Assembly: GCA_017628205.1 (NCBI GenBank)
Contig: JAGBZO010000020.1
Location: 89,935 to 153,934, forward strand
Length of the DNA stretch: 64,000 bases
Direction of reading: 5' to 3'
Origin: Duodenibacillus sp.
Lineage (GTDB): Bacteria; Pseudomonadota; Gammaproteobacteria; Burkholderiales; Burkholderiaceae_F
Shown here in pieces: positions 1 through 11,164 of the stretch. The number at the start of each line of letters is the position of its first letter. Position 1 is the first letter of the stretch. The position numbers and the translations under genes were made by a program. The notes beneath the pieces are model-generated. The model made no database searches and was not told the DNA's origin. It worked only from the letters and a program-made list of their open reading frames with translations.

Positions 1-1
1 T

Positions 2-856
2 ATGATCGCCTTCGCCTCCAGTTTGGATACGGCCGGCTTGATGGCGCACACCGTAGAAGATATTGCATGGGTTTTGGGGGACATGGTTGGTCACGAGCCC
101 TGGGATTCGACGAGTGAAAACTTGCCTGCGGAAGATTTCACGCGCGATTTGACGCGCGGCGTCAAGGGAATGCGTATCGGCGTTCCGCGCGCTTGGTTTA
201 CCGAGGCTTTGGATCCGGAAGTGGCCGCCGCCGTCAATAACGTTATTGAGGAGTATCGTCGTCAGGGCGCGGAAATCGTCGACGTCGAGTTGCCTAGCGC
301 CGATTTGGGTGTGTCCGTTTACTACGTCGTCGCTTGTGCCGAAGCCAGTTCCAATCTCTCTCGTTTCGACGGCGTTCGCTACGGCTATCGTGCCAAGGAA
401 TACACGGATATTCAGGACATGATCAAGAAGAGCCGCAACGAAGGGTTTGGCGCCGAGCCCAAGCGTCGCATTTTGATCGGTACGTACGTGTTGTCTCACG
501 GTTATTACGACGCCTACTACTTGAAGGCTCAGAAGGTTCGCCGTCTGATTTCTCAGGAATTTGATCAGGCCTTTACAAAGGTCGACGCCATCATCAGTCC
601 CGTTACGACTGGTACGGCGTATGACTTCGGTGCAAAGAAGGATCCGGTTCAGGCTTACCTCGGCGACTTGTACACGGTGCCCGCTTCGTTGGCCGGTTTG
701 CCCTGCATGAGCATGCCGTGCGGCGTCCACAGCAACGGTCGTCCTATTGGCGTTCAGCTGACGTGCGCCCGTTTCGAAGAGGCCAAGATGCTCGGTATCG
801 CCAATGCTTGGCAGCAAGTTACCGATTGGCATCAGCGTCATCCCAAGGGTTATTAA
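2..856 (+). CDS. gatA: Asp/Glu-tRNA(Asn/Gln) amidotransferase subunit A, 3' part
   Basis: C-terminal 284 or so residues of the glutamine amidase subunit of GatCAB, which supplies ammonia to convert Glu-tRNA(Gln) or Asp-tRNA(Asn) to the correct amidated form. The window opens inside the gene, just past the catalytic Ser-Ser-Lys region, so the active-site residues are not visible. What can be seen is the family block SSLDTAG followed by the TVED helix, the ASSNLSRFDGVRYG motif and the C-terminal GLPCMSMPCG-type segment. The first ATG at position 2 is internal and not a start. gatB follows after 11 bases, so the two are co-transcribed; gatC would be expected upstream. Confidence 0.95.
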   Translation: MIAFASSLDTAGLMAHTVEDIAWVLGDMVGHEPWDSTSENLPAEDFTRDLTRGVKGMRIGVPRAWFTEALDPEVAAAVNNVIEEYRRQGAEIVDVELPSADLGVSVYYVVACAEASSNLSRFDGVRYGYRAKEYTDIQDMIKKSRNEGFGAEPKRRILIGTYVLSHGYYDAYYLKAQKVRRLISQEFDQAFTKVDAIISPVTTGTAYDFGAKKDPVQAYLGDLYTVPASLAGLPCMSMPCGVHSNGRPIGVQLTCARFEEAKMLGIANAWQQVTDWHQRHPKGY

Positions 857-867
857 TAAGGTGAGAG

Positions 868-2325
868 ATGAAAATGGAATGGGAAGTCGTTATCGGTCTT
901 GAGACCCACGTCCAGTTGTCGACGGAATCGAAAATTTTTTCTGGTGCATCCACGACGTTCGGTGCGGATGCGAACACGCAGGCTTGCTACATTGATCTGG
1001 CATTGCCCGGAGCGCTTCCGGTGTTGAATCGCGGTGCGGTGGAACGCGCCATTAAGTTCGGGTTGGCCATCGGTGCCGAAGTCGCCGAAAAGTCCGTCTT
1101 TGATCGTAAAAATTATTTTTACCCCGATCTCCCGAAGGGGTACCAGATCAGTCAGTTTGAGTTGCCGACGGTTAAGGGCGGTCAGGTTACGTTTACGGTC
1201 GAACCCAAGAACGGCGAATCGTATGTCAAAACGATCGATTTGACTCGTGCTCATTTGGAAGAAGATGCCGGCAAAAGCAACCACGGGGTTTTGCGCGGTC
1301 AGTCTGGTATCGACCTGAACCGTGCCGGCACGCCGTTGCTTGAAATCGTGACCGAACCGCAATTGCGTAGTTCCGCCGAAGCGGTCGGTTATGCCCGCGC
1401 TTTGCACGCTTTGGTCGTGTGGCTCGGGATTTCGAATGGCAACATGCAAGAAGGCAACTTCCGTTGTGACGCAAACGTGTCCGTTCGTCCGAAGGGACAG
1501 GAAGCGTTCGGTACGCGATGCGAGATCAAGAACCTCAATTCGTTCAAGTTCTTGCAAGACGCCATCGACTATGAAGTACAACGTCAGATCGAGTTGATTG
1601 AATCGGGCGGCAAGGTTGTGCAGGCGACCCGTTTGTATGATCCTGACGCCAACGAGACGCGCGAAATGCGAACCAAAGAAGATTCGATGGATTACCGCTA
1701 TTTCCCGGATCCGGATTTGATGCCCGTCTATATTTCCGAAGACTGGAAGCGGGAAGTTGCCGCCTCGATGCCCGAACTGCCGGGGCAGATGCGCGCTCGC
1801 TTCGTGAATGACTTCGGTTTGAGCGAGTATGACGCCGCCGTACTGACGGCCAATCGCGATGTGGCCGATTACTTCTGCGCCGTCGCCGCCACGGTTAAGG
1901 ACAAGAAGATTGCCGCCAACTGGGTGATGGGGGAAGTTGCCGCCAACGTCAACGCCACCGAAGGCATGACGTATCGCGAATGCCCCGTACAGGCCGCCGT
2001 ATTGGCCGGTATTTTGGGACGCATGGCCGACGGCACGATTAATGCCAAGGGGGCCAAGCGTATCTTCGCTCTCGTTTGGGATGGTGCTCAGGAAACGGTC
2101 GATCAGTTGATCGAGAAGGAAGGTTTGAAGCAGATCTCCGATACCGGCGCCATTGAAGCTATCATCGACGAGATTCTCGCCGCCAACGGCAAGATGGTCG
2201 ACGAGTTCCGCGCCGGCAAGCAAAAGGCGTTCAACGCATTGGTCGGTCAGGCGATGAAGGCCACTCGTGGCAAGGCTAATCCGCAGCAAGTCAACGAAAT
2301 TCTTCGTAAAAAGCTTGAAGCGTAA
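868..2325 (+). CDS. gatB: Asp/Glu-tRNA(Asn/Gln) amidotransferase subunit B
   Basis: tRNA-binding and kinase subunit of GatCAB; it activates the misacylated tRNA and receives ammonia from GatA. The 485 residues match the normal length. The N-terminus carries the family signature [10 protein letters not shown], the middle has the DFNR-type block read here as [18 protein letters not shown], and the C-terminal YqeY-like tail domain ends with the [10 protein letters not shown] segment. The start is supported by an AAGGTG-like ribosome site 7-10 bases upstream; the ATG two codons later is an alternative. A strong terminator follows at once, closing the gat operon. Confidence 0.97.
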   Translation: MKMEWEVVIGLETHVQLSTESKIFSGASTTFGADANTQACYIDLALPGALPVLNRGAVERAIKFGLAIGAEVAEKSVFDRKNYFYPDLPKGYQISQFELPTVKGGQVTFTVEPKNGESYVKTIDLTRAHLEEDAGKSNHGVLRGQSGIDLNRAGTPLLEIVTEPQLRSSAEAVGYARALHALVVWLGISNGNMQEGNFRCDANVSVRPKGQEAFGTRCEIKNLNSFKFLQDAIDYEVQRQIELIESGGKVVQATRLYDPDANETREMRTKEDSMDYRYFPDPDLMPVYISEDWKREVAASMPELPGQMRARFVNDFGLSEYDAAVLTANRDVADYFCAVAATVKDKKIAANWVMGEVAANVNATEGMTYRECPVQAAVLAGILGRMADGTINAKGAKRIFALVWDGAQETVDQLIEKEGLKQISDTGAIEAIIDEILAANGKMVDEFRAGKQKAFNALVGQAMKATRGKANPQQVNEILRKKLEA

Positions 2326-2336
2326 TTGCTAGCGAT

Positions 2337-2373
2337 AAAAAACGCGGCTCCTTAAAAGAGCCGCGTTTTTTTT
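2337..2373. terminator. Bidirectional intrinsic terminator, gatB/pyrE
   Basis: The stem ACGCGGCTC / GAGCCGCGT encloses a short A-rich loop and is flanked by an A-run on the left and a T-run on the right. It can therefore stop transcription of gatB on the plus strand and of pyrE on the minus strand, which converge here. Confidence 0.9.
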
Positions 2374-2411
2374 GCCAAAGTGGCGTCCGTTCGTCTTGGA
2401 ACGTGCGTCGA

Positions 2412-3089
2412 TCAAGCGCCGTACATGTTACGGTAGTTGGCGACGGCATCGCGATAGGCGCGGGCTGCTACGGCGGCAGGGCTGTCTCCGTCCATGAACG
2501 TCAACAAGTTGGCCAAATTGGCAATGGAGACAACGGGGATGCCCAACGTTTTTTCGACGTCCTGTACGGCGGACGTTTCCGTCAATACTTCCGCGTTGCC
2601 GCCTTTTTCCATTCGATCGAGAGCAATCAGCACGCCGGACGGCGTGGCATTTGCCGCATTGATCATGGCGAAAGATTCGCGAATGGACGTGCCGGCACTG
2701 ATGACATCGTCAATGATGACGACGCGCCCCTTCAAGGGAGCGCCGACAATCGTACCGCCTTCACCGTGGTCCTTGGCTTCCTTGCGATTGAATGCGTAGG
2801 GAAGGTCGACGCCCATGCGCGCCAGGTTCATGGCAACCGAAGCGACAAGCGGAATGCCTTTGTAAGCGGGACCAAAGAGCATATCGAATTCAATGCGGCC
2901 GGAGTCGCGAGCTTCCAGCAAAGCGCGCGCATAAAAAGCCCCGAGTTGATCCAGCAATGCACCGGTGTTGAACAGACCGGCATTGAAGAAGTAGGGGCTC
3001 ATGCGACCTGCTTTCGTTTTGAATTCGCCGAAGCGAAGGACGTTGGCGTTCAGTGCGAATTCGATAAATTGAGAGTGGTTTTCGGACAT
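2412..3089 (-). CDS. pyrE: Orotate phosphoribosyltransferase
   Basis: Converts orotate and PRPP to orotidine 5'-phosphate, the fifth step of UMP synthesis. The 225-residue product has the type I PRTase PRPP-binding loop [13 protein letters not shown] at about residues 122-134, and upstream the AYKGIPL segment and the flexible catalytic loop with [11 protein letters not shown]. It is monocistronic: it converges on gatB and is divergent from xthA. No pyrimidine-type attenuator was recognised in the 110-base upstream gap. Confidence 0.95.
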   Translation of the reverse strand: MSENHSQFIEFALNANVLRFGEFKTKAGRMSPYFFNAGLFNTGALLDQLGAFYARALLEARDSGRIEFDMLFGPAYKGIPLVASVAMNLARMGVDLPYAFNRKEAKDHGEGGTIVGAPLKGRVVIIDDVISAGTSIRESFAMINAANATPSGVLIALDRMEKGGNAEVLTETSAVQDVEKTLGIPVVSIANLANLLTFMDGDSPAAVAARAYRDAVANYRNMYGA

Positions 3090-3201
3090 GATTCAACAGG
3101 TATGAAAACGGTGATAGATAAAGTTAATACGGTTTTGCCGATCTTATAAATTTTAGCGAAAATTCCCAGACATTAACCAGTTTTATTCAGAGAGACAAAC
3201 G

Positions 3202-3981
3202 ATGCTTCGGGTAGTGACTTTTAATGCCAACGGTATTCGTTCCGCGACCGACAAGGGCTTTTGGGAATGGTTTGATCAGCAAGACATCGACATTTTGTGC
3301 GTGCAAGAATTGAAAGCGCAGCACGCGGACATTCGAGATGAAATCGCAAAGCGTCCCGGCTACGAGTCGTGGTTTCATTGCGCTCAAAAGAAAGGGTATT
3401 CCGGTTGCGGAATTTGGAGTCGCCTGCCCGTCCAGAACGTGACGATTGGCTTTGGTGTGAAGGAATTCGATGATGAAGGGCGATACGTTCGCGTCGATTT
3501 TCCGAACTTGTCGGTCATTTCCGTCTATTTCCCTGCCGGTACGTCGGGAGATCATCGACAAGAAGCCAAATATCGTTTTTTAGATGCTTTCTTGGATCAT
3601 ATGGAAGAACTCAAGGCCCAAGGACGCGAAGTATTGGTTTGTGGCGACGTTAATATCGCACATCACAACATCGACATTAAGAATTGGCGCGGGAATTTGA
3701 AAAACACGGGCTTTTTGCCGGAAGAACGTGCGTGGTTGACAAAAATTTTTGACGAATACGGTTGGGTTGACGTATTTCGACGCCTCGACAAGCGTCCCGA
3801 TCAATATACTTGGTGGAGTCAGCGCGGACAAGCGCGTGCCAAAAATGTTGGGTGGAGAATTGACTATCACATCTCGACTCAAGACATCGCTTCGGCCGCT
3901 CAGTCCGTTCGGATTTACAAAGATGAAAAGTTTTCGGATCATGCTCCGGTCATCTTTGATTACGACTGGAAGGTAAGTTAA
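3202..3981 (+). CDS. xthA: Exodeoxyribonuclease III (AP endonuclease)
   Basis: DNA-repair nuclease that incises at abasic sites and trims 3' ends. The 259 residues contain the endonuclease/exonuclease/phosphatase signatures: the metal-binding Glu in CVQELK (residue 36), YFPAGTSG, GDVNIAHHNID with the catalytic Asp-x-Asn, WRIDYH, and the C-terminal SDHAPV with the catalytic Asp-His. A GAGAG ribosome site precedes the ATG. rsuA starts three bases after the stop and the AmpG-like gene follows, so the three form a probable operon. Confidence 0.95.
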   Translation: MLRVVTFNANGIRSATDKGFWEWFDQQDIDILCVQELKAQHADIRDEIAKRPGYESWFHCAQKKGYSGCGIWSRLPVQNVTIGFGVKEFDDEGRYVRVDFPNLSVISVYFPAGTSGDHRQEAKYRFLDAFLDHMEELKAQGREVLVCGDVNIAHHNIDIKNWRGNLKNTGFLPEERAWLTKIFDEYGWVDVFRRLDKRPDQYTWWSQRGQARAKNVGWRIDYHISTQDIASAAQSVRIYKDEKFSDHAPVIFDYDWKVS

Positions 3982-3984
3982 AGA

Positions 3985-4680
3985 ATGCGTTTGGAACAGG
4001 TGCTGTTTAGTCAGGGGTTTGGAACTCGTCACGAGTGTCGCGGGTTGATTTCTCTCGGTCGAGTTACTTTCGACGGAGAATTGATCGATGATCCCGATGC
4101 GGAAGTCGTCCCCGAGGGCAAAGTGTTTACCGTTGACGGAAATCAGTGGCCTTACTTTGAGAAAGCGTTGATAGCGTTGCATAAGCCCGCCGGCTACGAG
4201 TGTTCTCAGAAGCCGTCGTTTCATCCGAGCGTCATGACGTTGTTGCCTGCGCCTCTGCGTGTCAGAGGGATGCAACCGATCGGACGTCTTGATGAAGACA
4301 CGACGGGGCTGTTGCTGTTTACCGACGACGGCGCTTTGCAGCACCGACTGATCCATCCGAAACGTCATGTGGCGAAGGTCTACGAAGTGACGTGCAAACA
4401 CCCCGTCAATCAACAGACGTGCGACAAGTTACTGGCCGGCGTACGCTTGGTTGACGAGTCCGTGGACGTCAAGGCTCAAGCGTGCGAGCTGACAGGGCCG
4501 TCCAGTATTCGAATGACCATCACGACGGGTAAATACCATCAGGTCAAGCGTATGTTGGCCGCTGCCGGCAATCGTGTCGACGCTTTGCATCGTTCGGCTT
4601 TCGGCAAATTCGTGATGCCTCAGGAACTGCGTGTGGGTCAGTGGATGTGGTTGAACGGAAGGCAGGACGTTTTGGGGTGA
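3985..4680 (+). CDS. rsuA: 16S rRNA pseudouridine(516) synthase (RsuA family)
   Basis: RNA modification enzyme with an N-terminal S4 RNA-binding domain (about residues 1-55) and a pseudouridine synthase domain. The catalytic Asp lies in IGRLDEDTTGLLLF, and the C-terminal GKYHQVKRMLAAAGNRV block is typical of the RsuA/RluB/E/F group. At 231 residues it matches RsuA. Assignment to position 516 comes from overall resemblance; an RluE or RluF activity cannot be excluded from sequence alone. It lies between xthA (3-base gap) and the permease (9-base gap). Confidence 0.85.
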   Translation: MRLEQVLFSQGFGTRHECRGLISLGRVTFDGELIDDPDAEVVPEGKVFTVDGNQWPYFEKALIALHKPAGYECSQKPSFHPSVMTLLPAPLRVRGMQPIGRLDEDTTGLLLFTDDGALQHRLIHPKRHVAKVYEVTCKHPVNQQTCDKLLAGVRLVDESVDVKAQACELTGPSSIRMTITTGKYHQVKRMLAAAGNRVDALHRSAFGKFVMPQELRVGQWMWLNGRQDVLG

Positions 4681-4689
4681 TCAGGTCGC

Positions 4690-6003
4690 ATGATGCCGGG
4701 AGAGAAAACGTTGAACAATTGGAGAAAATCGTTGTCGGTTTACAAAGAACCGGCTGCAATCCGTTTGTTTTTTCTTGGTTTTTCATCCGGCGTGCCGTTA
4801 TTGCTCGTTTTTGGCACTCTGTCTTTCTGGATGCGTGAGTCGGGGGTCGATCTCAAAACCATCGGCTTCATGAGTTGGGTCGGGCTATGTTGGGGGTTCA
4901 AGTGGGTTTGGGCTCCTTTGGTCGATCGATTGCGGCTGCCCGTACTAACGAGACTCTTGGGGCGTCGACGAGCCTGGTTGTTTTTATCGCAAATCGGCTT
5001 GATCGGAACGTTGAGCGCCATGGCGTTTACGGATCCGGCCCAAAATCTGCGTCAAATGGCCTTGTTGGCGTTGATGACCGCTTTTTTCGGGGCGACACAG
5101 GACATAGCGTTGGATGCGTTCCGCATTGAAAGCGGTTCACCTGAGCAACAAGCCGCTTTTGCGGCAACCTATCAGACCGGTTATCGCATCGCCATGATCT
5201 GGTCGGGCGCGGGCGCGCTTGCGATTGCGGCAGCCGCTCAGGACAGCGCGTTGGGGGCTTGGACCGTTTCCTATCTATGTATGGCGGTCAGCATGCTCGT
5301 CGGGCTGTTGACCGTGTTGTTCAGTCCGAATACCGAAACGGAAACGATGAGTTCGAGCCGACCCAAGGTCGGCTTCGCTGCGTGGCTTTATGAAGCGGGA
5401 GTTCGACCGTTTACCGAATTTTTCCAACGTTTCGGCGTTTGGGCGATTGTCATTTTATTGTTGATCGCGACGTATCGAATCAGCGATGTGGTGATGGGGG
5501 TGATGGCCAATCCTTTCTATCAGGATATGGGCTTTACCAAAGAGGAAGTGGCCGCCGTCAGTAAGGTGTTCGGCGTTGTCATGACGTTGTCGGGGGCTAT
5601 CATCGGGGGCGTCATCGCTTCTCGCATCGGCGTTATGAAAACATTGTTGATCGGTGCGGCTCTGTCGGCCGTGACAAACATTTTGTTTGCAATGTTGGCT
5701 CTCATCGGACATGACCTCGGCTTTTTGATCTTTACTGTTAGTGCGGATAATTTGGCCGGAGGGTTGGCTTCCGCGGCTTTCGTCGCTTATCTGTCCGGAT
5801 TGACTACCTCGGCCTATACGGCTACGCAGTACGCCCTTTTCTCGTCGGTCATGTTGCTCTTGCCCAAGTTTTTGGCGGGGTTTTCCGGCTTGTTGGTCGA
5901 AGCCGTCGGGTACTCCGCTTTCTTTTTGGGGACGGCCTGTCTCGGCGTCCCCGTTGTCGTACTCGTGCTTTTGGCGATGAGGGTTCTCGCTCAACGACAA
6001 TAA
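4690..6003 (+). CDS. AmpG-like muropeptide MFS permease
   Basis: Inner-membrane transporter of the major facilitator superfamily, about 12 hydrophobic helices in 437 residues. The N-terminal block IRLFFLGFSSGVPLLL...LSFWMRESGVDLKTIGF and the ATQDIALDAFRIE motif are characteristic of AmpG, the importer of anhydro-muropeptides for cell-wall recycling. The start could be either of two adjacent ATG codons at 4690 or 4693; the ribosome site is weak, suggesting coupling to rsuA nine bases upstream. No ampC/ampR-like genes are nearby, so a link to beta-lactamase induction is not indicated. The gene converges with the next one without a visible terminator. Confidence 0.85.
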   Translation: MMPGEKTLNNWRKSLSVYKEPAAIRLFFLGFSSGVPLLLVFGTLSFWMRESGVDLKTIGFMSWVGLCWGFKWVWAPLVDRLRLPVLTRLLGRRRAWLFLSQIGLIGTLSAMAFTDPAQNLRQMALLALMTAFFGATQDIALDAFRIESGSPEQQAAFAATYQTGYRIAMIWSGAGALAIAAAAQDSALGAWTVSYLCMAVSMLVGLLTVLFSPNTETETMSSSRPKVGFAAWLYEAGVRPFTEFFQRFGVWAIVILLLIATYRISDVVMGVMANPFYQDMGFTKEEVAAVSKVFGVVMTLSGAIIGGVIASRIGVMKTLLIGAALSAVTNILFAMLALIGHDLGFLIFTVSADNLAGGLASAAFVAYLSGLTTSAYTATQYALFSSVMLLLPKFLAGFSGLLVEAVGYSAFFLGTACLGVPVVVLVLLAMRVLAQRQ

Positions 6004-6660
6004 TTATTTACGCGCGTGAAACGTCCCGTCGTTGTCTTTTTGACCCTTGTAGGAAATCAGGAGCAACTGTTTGTGCCAACAGAACATGCGAATGGCGATG
6101 ATGAGAATGGAAGAGACCCAAATGCACGCGGTCTGAGGCAATTCGAGCGTGATTAATCCCAGGTACACCCACGAGCCGAGAAATGCGGCGGAAGCGTAAG
6201 GTTCTCTATCCGACAGAACCATAGGAACTTTGTTCAAGAAGACGTCTCGAATCAAACCGCCGAAGACACCCGTGCAAACGCCCAACATGGTGGCGGGCAA
6301 CATAGGAAGGCCTGCGGTGTACGACAATGCGGTTCCGCTGACAGCAAACACCCCGAGACCGATCGCGTCGGCCCAAATAAAGACGGAGAAGGGGAAAAAC
6401 TGACGGAATCGGCGAATGACGCGGGGAGCGAGCAAGGCCATGACCAAAACGATCCACACGTAGTGTTCGTGCGAAACCCAATAAAACGGCCGATTGTCAA
6501 TAATCAGGTCACGGATCAGTCCTCCGCCGAAAGCGGTGGTGAAAGCCAATACGAATACGCCGACCGGATCGACTTTCTTCCCTTCGGCGGCCAGAATGCC
6601 GGCCAAAGCAAAAGCCAAGATACCTAAAAAGTCAGCGGCGGCTAGAAGTTGCGAAGACAT
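6004..6660 (-). CDS. TRIC-family (UPF0126) cation channel protein
   Basis: Small membrane protein of the YadS/YicG group, related to trimeric intracellular cation channels. About 218 residues hold two repeats of a three-helix unit, each ending in a glycine-rich GGLIRD motif (FGGGLIRDLIIDN and FGGLIRDVFLNK). The ATG at 6660 gives MSSQLLAAAD; an upstream TTG at 6684 is the only longer option and has no ribosome site. The physiological substrate in bacteria is not established. It stands alone, convergent with the AmpG-like gene and divergent from queA. Confidence 0.85.
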   Translation of the reverse strand: MSSQLLAAADFLGILAFALAGILAAEGKKVDPVGVFVLAFTTAFGGGLIRDLIIDNRPFYWVSHEHYVWIVLVMALLAPRVIRRFRQFFPFSVFIWADAIGLGVFAVSGTALSYTAGLPMLPATMLGVCTGVFGGLIRDVFLNKVPMVLSDREPYASAAFLGSWVYLGLITLELPQTACIWVSSILIIAIRMFCWHKQLLLISYKGQKDNDGTFHARK

Positions 6661-6804
6661 GGTAAAAACAGTTGGGCAAAGCAAAAGAATGGCGGATTGT
6701 AGAGGAAAAATCCGATGCGCCTCATTTCATCATGGAAGTCAGAGCTTCGCAACAAAACAGGGTAAAATTTCGCATTCCGATTTTTTGGCCAGTAAAGCCA
6801 GCTT

Positions 6805-9023
<2,219 letters not shown>

Positions 9024-9033
9024 ATCCTGATAA

Positions 9034-9849
9034 ATGAAAGCATTCCTGACCAACATGATCGAGGGGTTGTTATTGGCCCCCGATCGACACACGTATTGGA
9101 ACTTCCGTCATTTTGGATTGGCGGGGGACGAATTCGTGTGTTTGGGAACGAATGGAAAGACAATTTCCGGGTTAATGTTGCCGGGGCAGCCTGATCAGAA
9201 CGGCGCCATTTTGGGAACCGTTCTGTACTGTCATCCCTGTGATCACAACTATCAGTACTATCTGCCCCAAATCTCTTGGTTGATTCCGGCCGGATACAAC
9301 GTGGTTTTGTTTGACTATCGAGGTGCCGGAAAAAGTCAGGGAGAGATGACGTTGGCCGGTAATGTCGAGGACGCTTTGTCGGTGATGCGTTATTTGCGCA
9401 CGCGTCGCGACATCGACCCGGAACGTATCGTCATGTTCGGACAAGCAACGGGAGCGGAGGTTGCTCTCAATGCGGTTAATCGCGATAAACGGGGTGTTGT
9501 CGCCTTGATCGTCGAGTCGTTATATTCGTCGCATCAAAATTGGCTGAGCAATCGATTTGGTCCGGGAGTTGGGTATTTGTGCAGTGCATTCTTATCCAAG
9601 GTGTTGCCCGAGCCTCAGGAGGTTATTCGTCAGGTGAGTTTGCCTTTGGCGATTGTTGTACCGGACAGAGATAAAACCGTTTCCAAAAAACAAGCCAAAG
9701 AGCTTATCGAGCAAGCGCCGAAACAGCGTGAGGTTTGGAGGGCCGAAGGCGTTGGTTATCTGGGTGTCTTCGTCTATCCGTGTGTATGGCGTTCGCGTTT
9801 CCTGGAATTCGTACAAGATGCACTGACACGAAAAGTCGCGTTTGAGTGA
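9034..9849 (+). CDS. Alpha/beta-hydrolase fold protein lacking the nucleophile Ser
   Basis: 271-residue protein with the alpha/beta-hydrolase core: CHPCDHNYQYY in the oxyanion-loop position, VVLFDYRGAGKSQG, and a nucleophile elbow FGQATGAEVAL near residues 135-145. The expected G-x-S-x-G reads G-Q-A-T-G, so the catalytic serine is replaced by Ala138. It may be a non-catalytic paralogue or a binding/scaffold protein; no function is assigned. It follows tgt by ten bases without a clear ribosome site and is probably read through from queA-tgt. A terminator follows immediately. Confidence 0.7.
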   Translation: MKAFLTNMIEGLLLAPDRHTYWNFRHFGLAGDEFVCLGTNGKTISGLMLPGQPDQNGAILGTVLYCHPCDHNYQYYLPQISWLIPAGYNVVLFDYRGAGKSQGEMTLAGNVEDALSVMRYLRTRRDIDPERIVMFGQATGAEVALNAVNRDKRGVVALIVESLYSSHQNWLSNRFGPGVGYLCSAFLSKVLPEPQEVIRQVSLPLAIVVPDRDKTVSKKQAKELIEQAPKQREVWRAEGVGYLGVFVYPCVWRSRFLEFVQDALTRKVAFE

Positions 9850-9850
9850 T

Positions 9851-9886
9851 AAAAAAGCCGTTTCCAATGAGGAAGCGGCTTTTTTA
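9851..9886. terminator. Intrinsic terminator after the 9.0-9.8 kb hydrolase
   Basis: The stem GCCGTTTCC / GGAAGCGGC (one wobble pair) is flanked by A6 and T6, so it works on either strand. It ends the queA-tgt-hydrolase transcript and can back up the end of the leftward porin operon. Confidence 0.88.
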
Positions 9887-9888
9887 TA

Positions 9889-9921
9889 TGCTTGCTTCGG
9901 AAAGTTACTCAGAAGCAAGCA
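9889..9921. repeat. Inverted repeat downstream of porin gene
   Basis: Ten-base arms TGCTTGCTTC / GAAGCAAGCA separated by 13 bases. On the minus strand it lies downstream of the porin stop and just before the bidirectional terminator. It has no T-run of its own, so it may be a 3' stabilising hairpin of the porin mRNA. Confidence 0.5.
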
Positions 9922-10028
9922 CAATCGTTTCGGATCATCGGTTGCCGCCTTGCCCTACGGAGGACGACATCGGAGAGGTCGATCCGCAATGGGCGTCCGA
10001 GGCGGGTTAAACCATGTTCACGGCACGA

Positions 10029-11117
10029 TCAGAACTTGTGCGTCAGACCAAGATAAACCTGAGTGACTTTGTTTTCATAGGTTCCTTGTTGGGACGACAA
10101 GAAGTCGCGCTCGAACTGTTGATACCCAACCCCGGTATAAAGAGCCGTCTTCTTGGAGAAGGGGTACCAATAGCGAACGCCAAGACTCCAAGCGGACAAG
10201 TCAAATTGCTTGCCTTCACCAACGACGGGGGCAGCGTATTCACCGTCGGCATAACCGGCCATTACATACAGCAACCCGCCTCCCAACGGAGTTGTGTTAC
10301 CCAGTTGGACGGCCCATCCGTCAAAGCCCTTGCCGATCCAGTCGTTGCCGAGATTGTCGGCGCCCTTCATCCATTGCGCGATCATTTGCAATTTGGTGAC
10401 CTGCAAATCGTAGCTGCCGGCAAAACTCACGACCGTTTTATCGTCAAAGTTGAGATTGTTCTCCATGCTGGGGTTGTCGGCGTACCGAACGTGTTCGTAT
10501 GTCAAAGCGCTGTCCAAGGCGCCGTTGGTGTAACGCAACCCGACGCCCATGTAGCGTTCGTTTTGGCTCGATTGCTCGCTTTCGCTTTTTTGACCAAACG
10601 AATACTCGAGGTAGCCTCTAAAGCCGGAGAGATTCGGCGATGCGTAAATGACCATGTTGTCACGGCGACTTTCGTAGGAGAGCACGCCGGGAACGGCGCC
10701 GTCGCCGCCGTCGACGGGGTCGCCGATGCCGAAGATGACGTCATAAGTGCCGGCAGCAGAAGATAACGTGCCCACACGTCCGAACATCATCGTCCCGTAG
10801 GGACCGCTTACGTGGACGGTCGATTGTCTATGAAAGAGCAATCCCTTGCGCAAAGCCCCGGTGTCGACGTCATATTGGTTTTCGAGCTGAAAACCGACGC
10901 TCCAGCCGTTACCAAGCGCTTCGGTTCCTTTAAAACCGAAACGAGATCCGGCATTTTGCCCCGACATCATCTGTAGTTGATTAACGTCTTGTTTTCCCGT
11001 TTCACTCTGATGAGTAAAACGCAGGCCCACGTCCGCGACCCCGTAAAGGGTAAAGTCGGCGGCCGTAAGGGTGCCGCTCATGCCGGCAATGGTCAGGGCA
11101 AAGAGAGTTTTTTTCAT
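10029..11117 (-). CDS. Gram-negative general porin (betaproteobacterial type)
   Basis: Outer-membrane beta-barrel porin of about 362 residues. It has a cleavable signal peptide (MKKTLFALTIAGMSGTLTAA), begins the mature barrel with DFTLYGVADVGLRF, contains the GNGWSVGFQLENQY region seen in Burkholderiales porins, and ends in Phe as needed for BAM-dependent assembly. The ATG at 11117 follows an AAGGA site by nine bases; an upstream TTG in frame is less likely. It is the last gene of the leftward metal/peptide-uptake operon, 47 bases after the deacylase stop, which suggests it supplies the outer-membrane step for that importer. Which solute it passes cannot be read from the sequence. Confidence 0.88.
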   Translation of the reverse strand: MKKTLFALTIAGMSGTLTAADFTLYGVADVGLRFTHQSETGKQDVNQLQMMSGQNAGSRFGFKGTEALGNGWSVGFQLENQYDVDTGALRKGLLFHRQSTVHVSGPYGTMMFGRVGTLSSAAGTYDVIFGIGDPVDGGDGAVPGVLSYESRRDNMVIYASPNLSGFRGYLEYSFGQKSESEQSSQNERYMGVGLRYTNGALDSALTYEHVRYADNPSMENNLNFDDKTVVSFAGSYDLQVTKLQMIAQWMKGADNLGNDWIGKGFDGWAVQLGNTTPLGGGLLYVMAGYADGEYAAPVVGEGKQFDLSAWSLGVRYWYPFSKKTALYTGVGYQQFERDFLSSQQGTYENKVTQVYLGLTHKF

Positions 11118-11164
11118 GCGATTTTTCCTTTCATGGAACAAAAAAATCCATACAACACAAGGGC

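Noticed and set aside
6685-6804. preQ1 riboswitch ahead of queA-tgt
   Set aside because: The 120-base upstream region shows no compact pseudoknot-like C-rich/A-rich arrangement; nothing supports a riboswitch.
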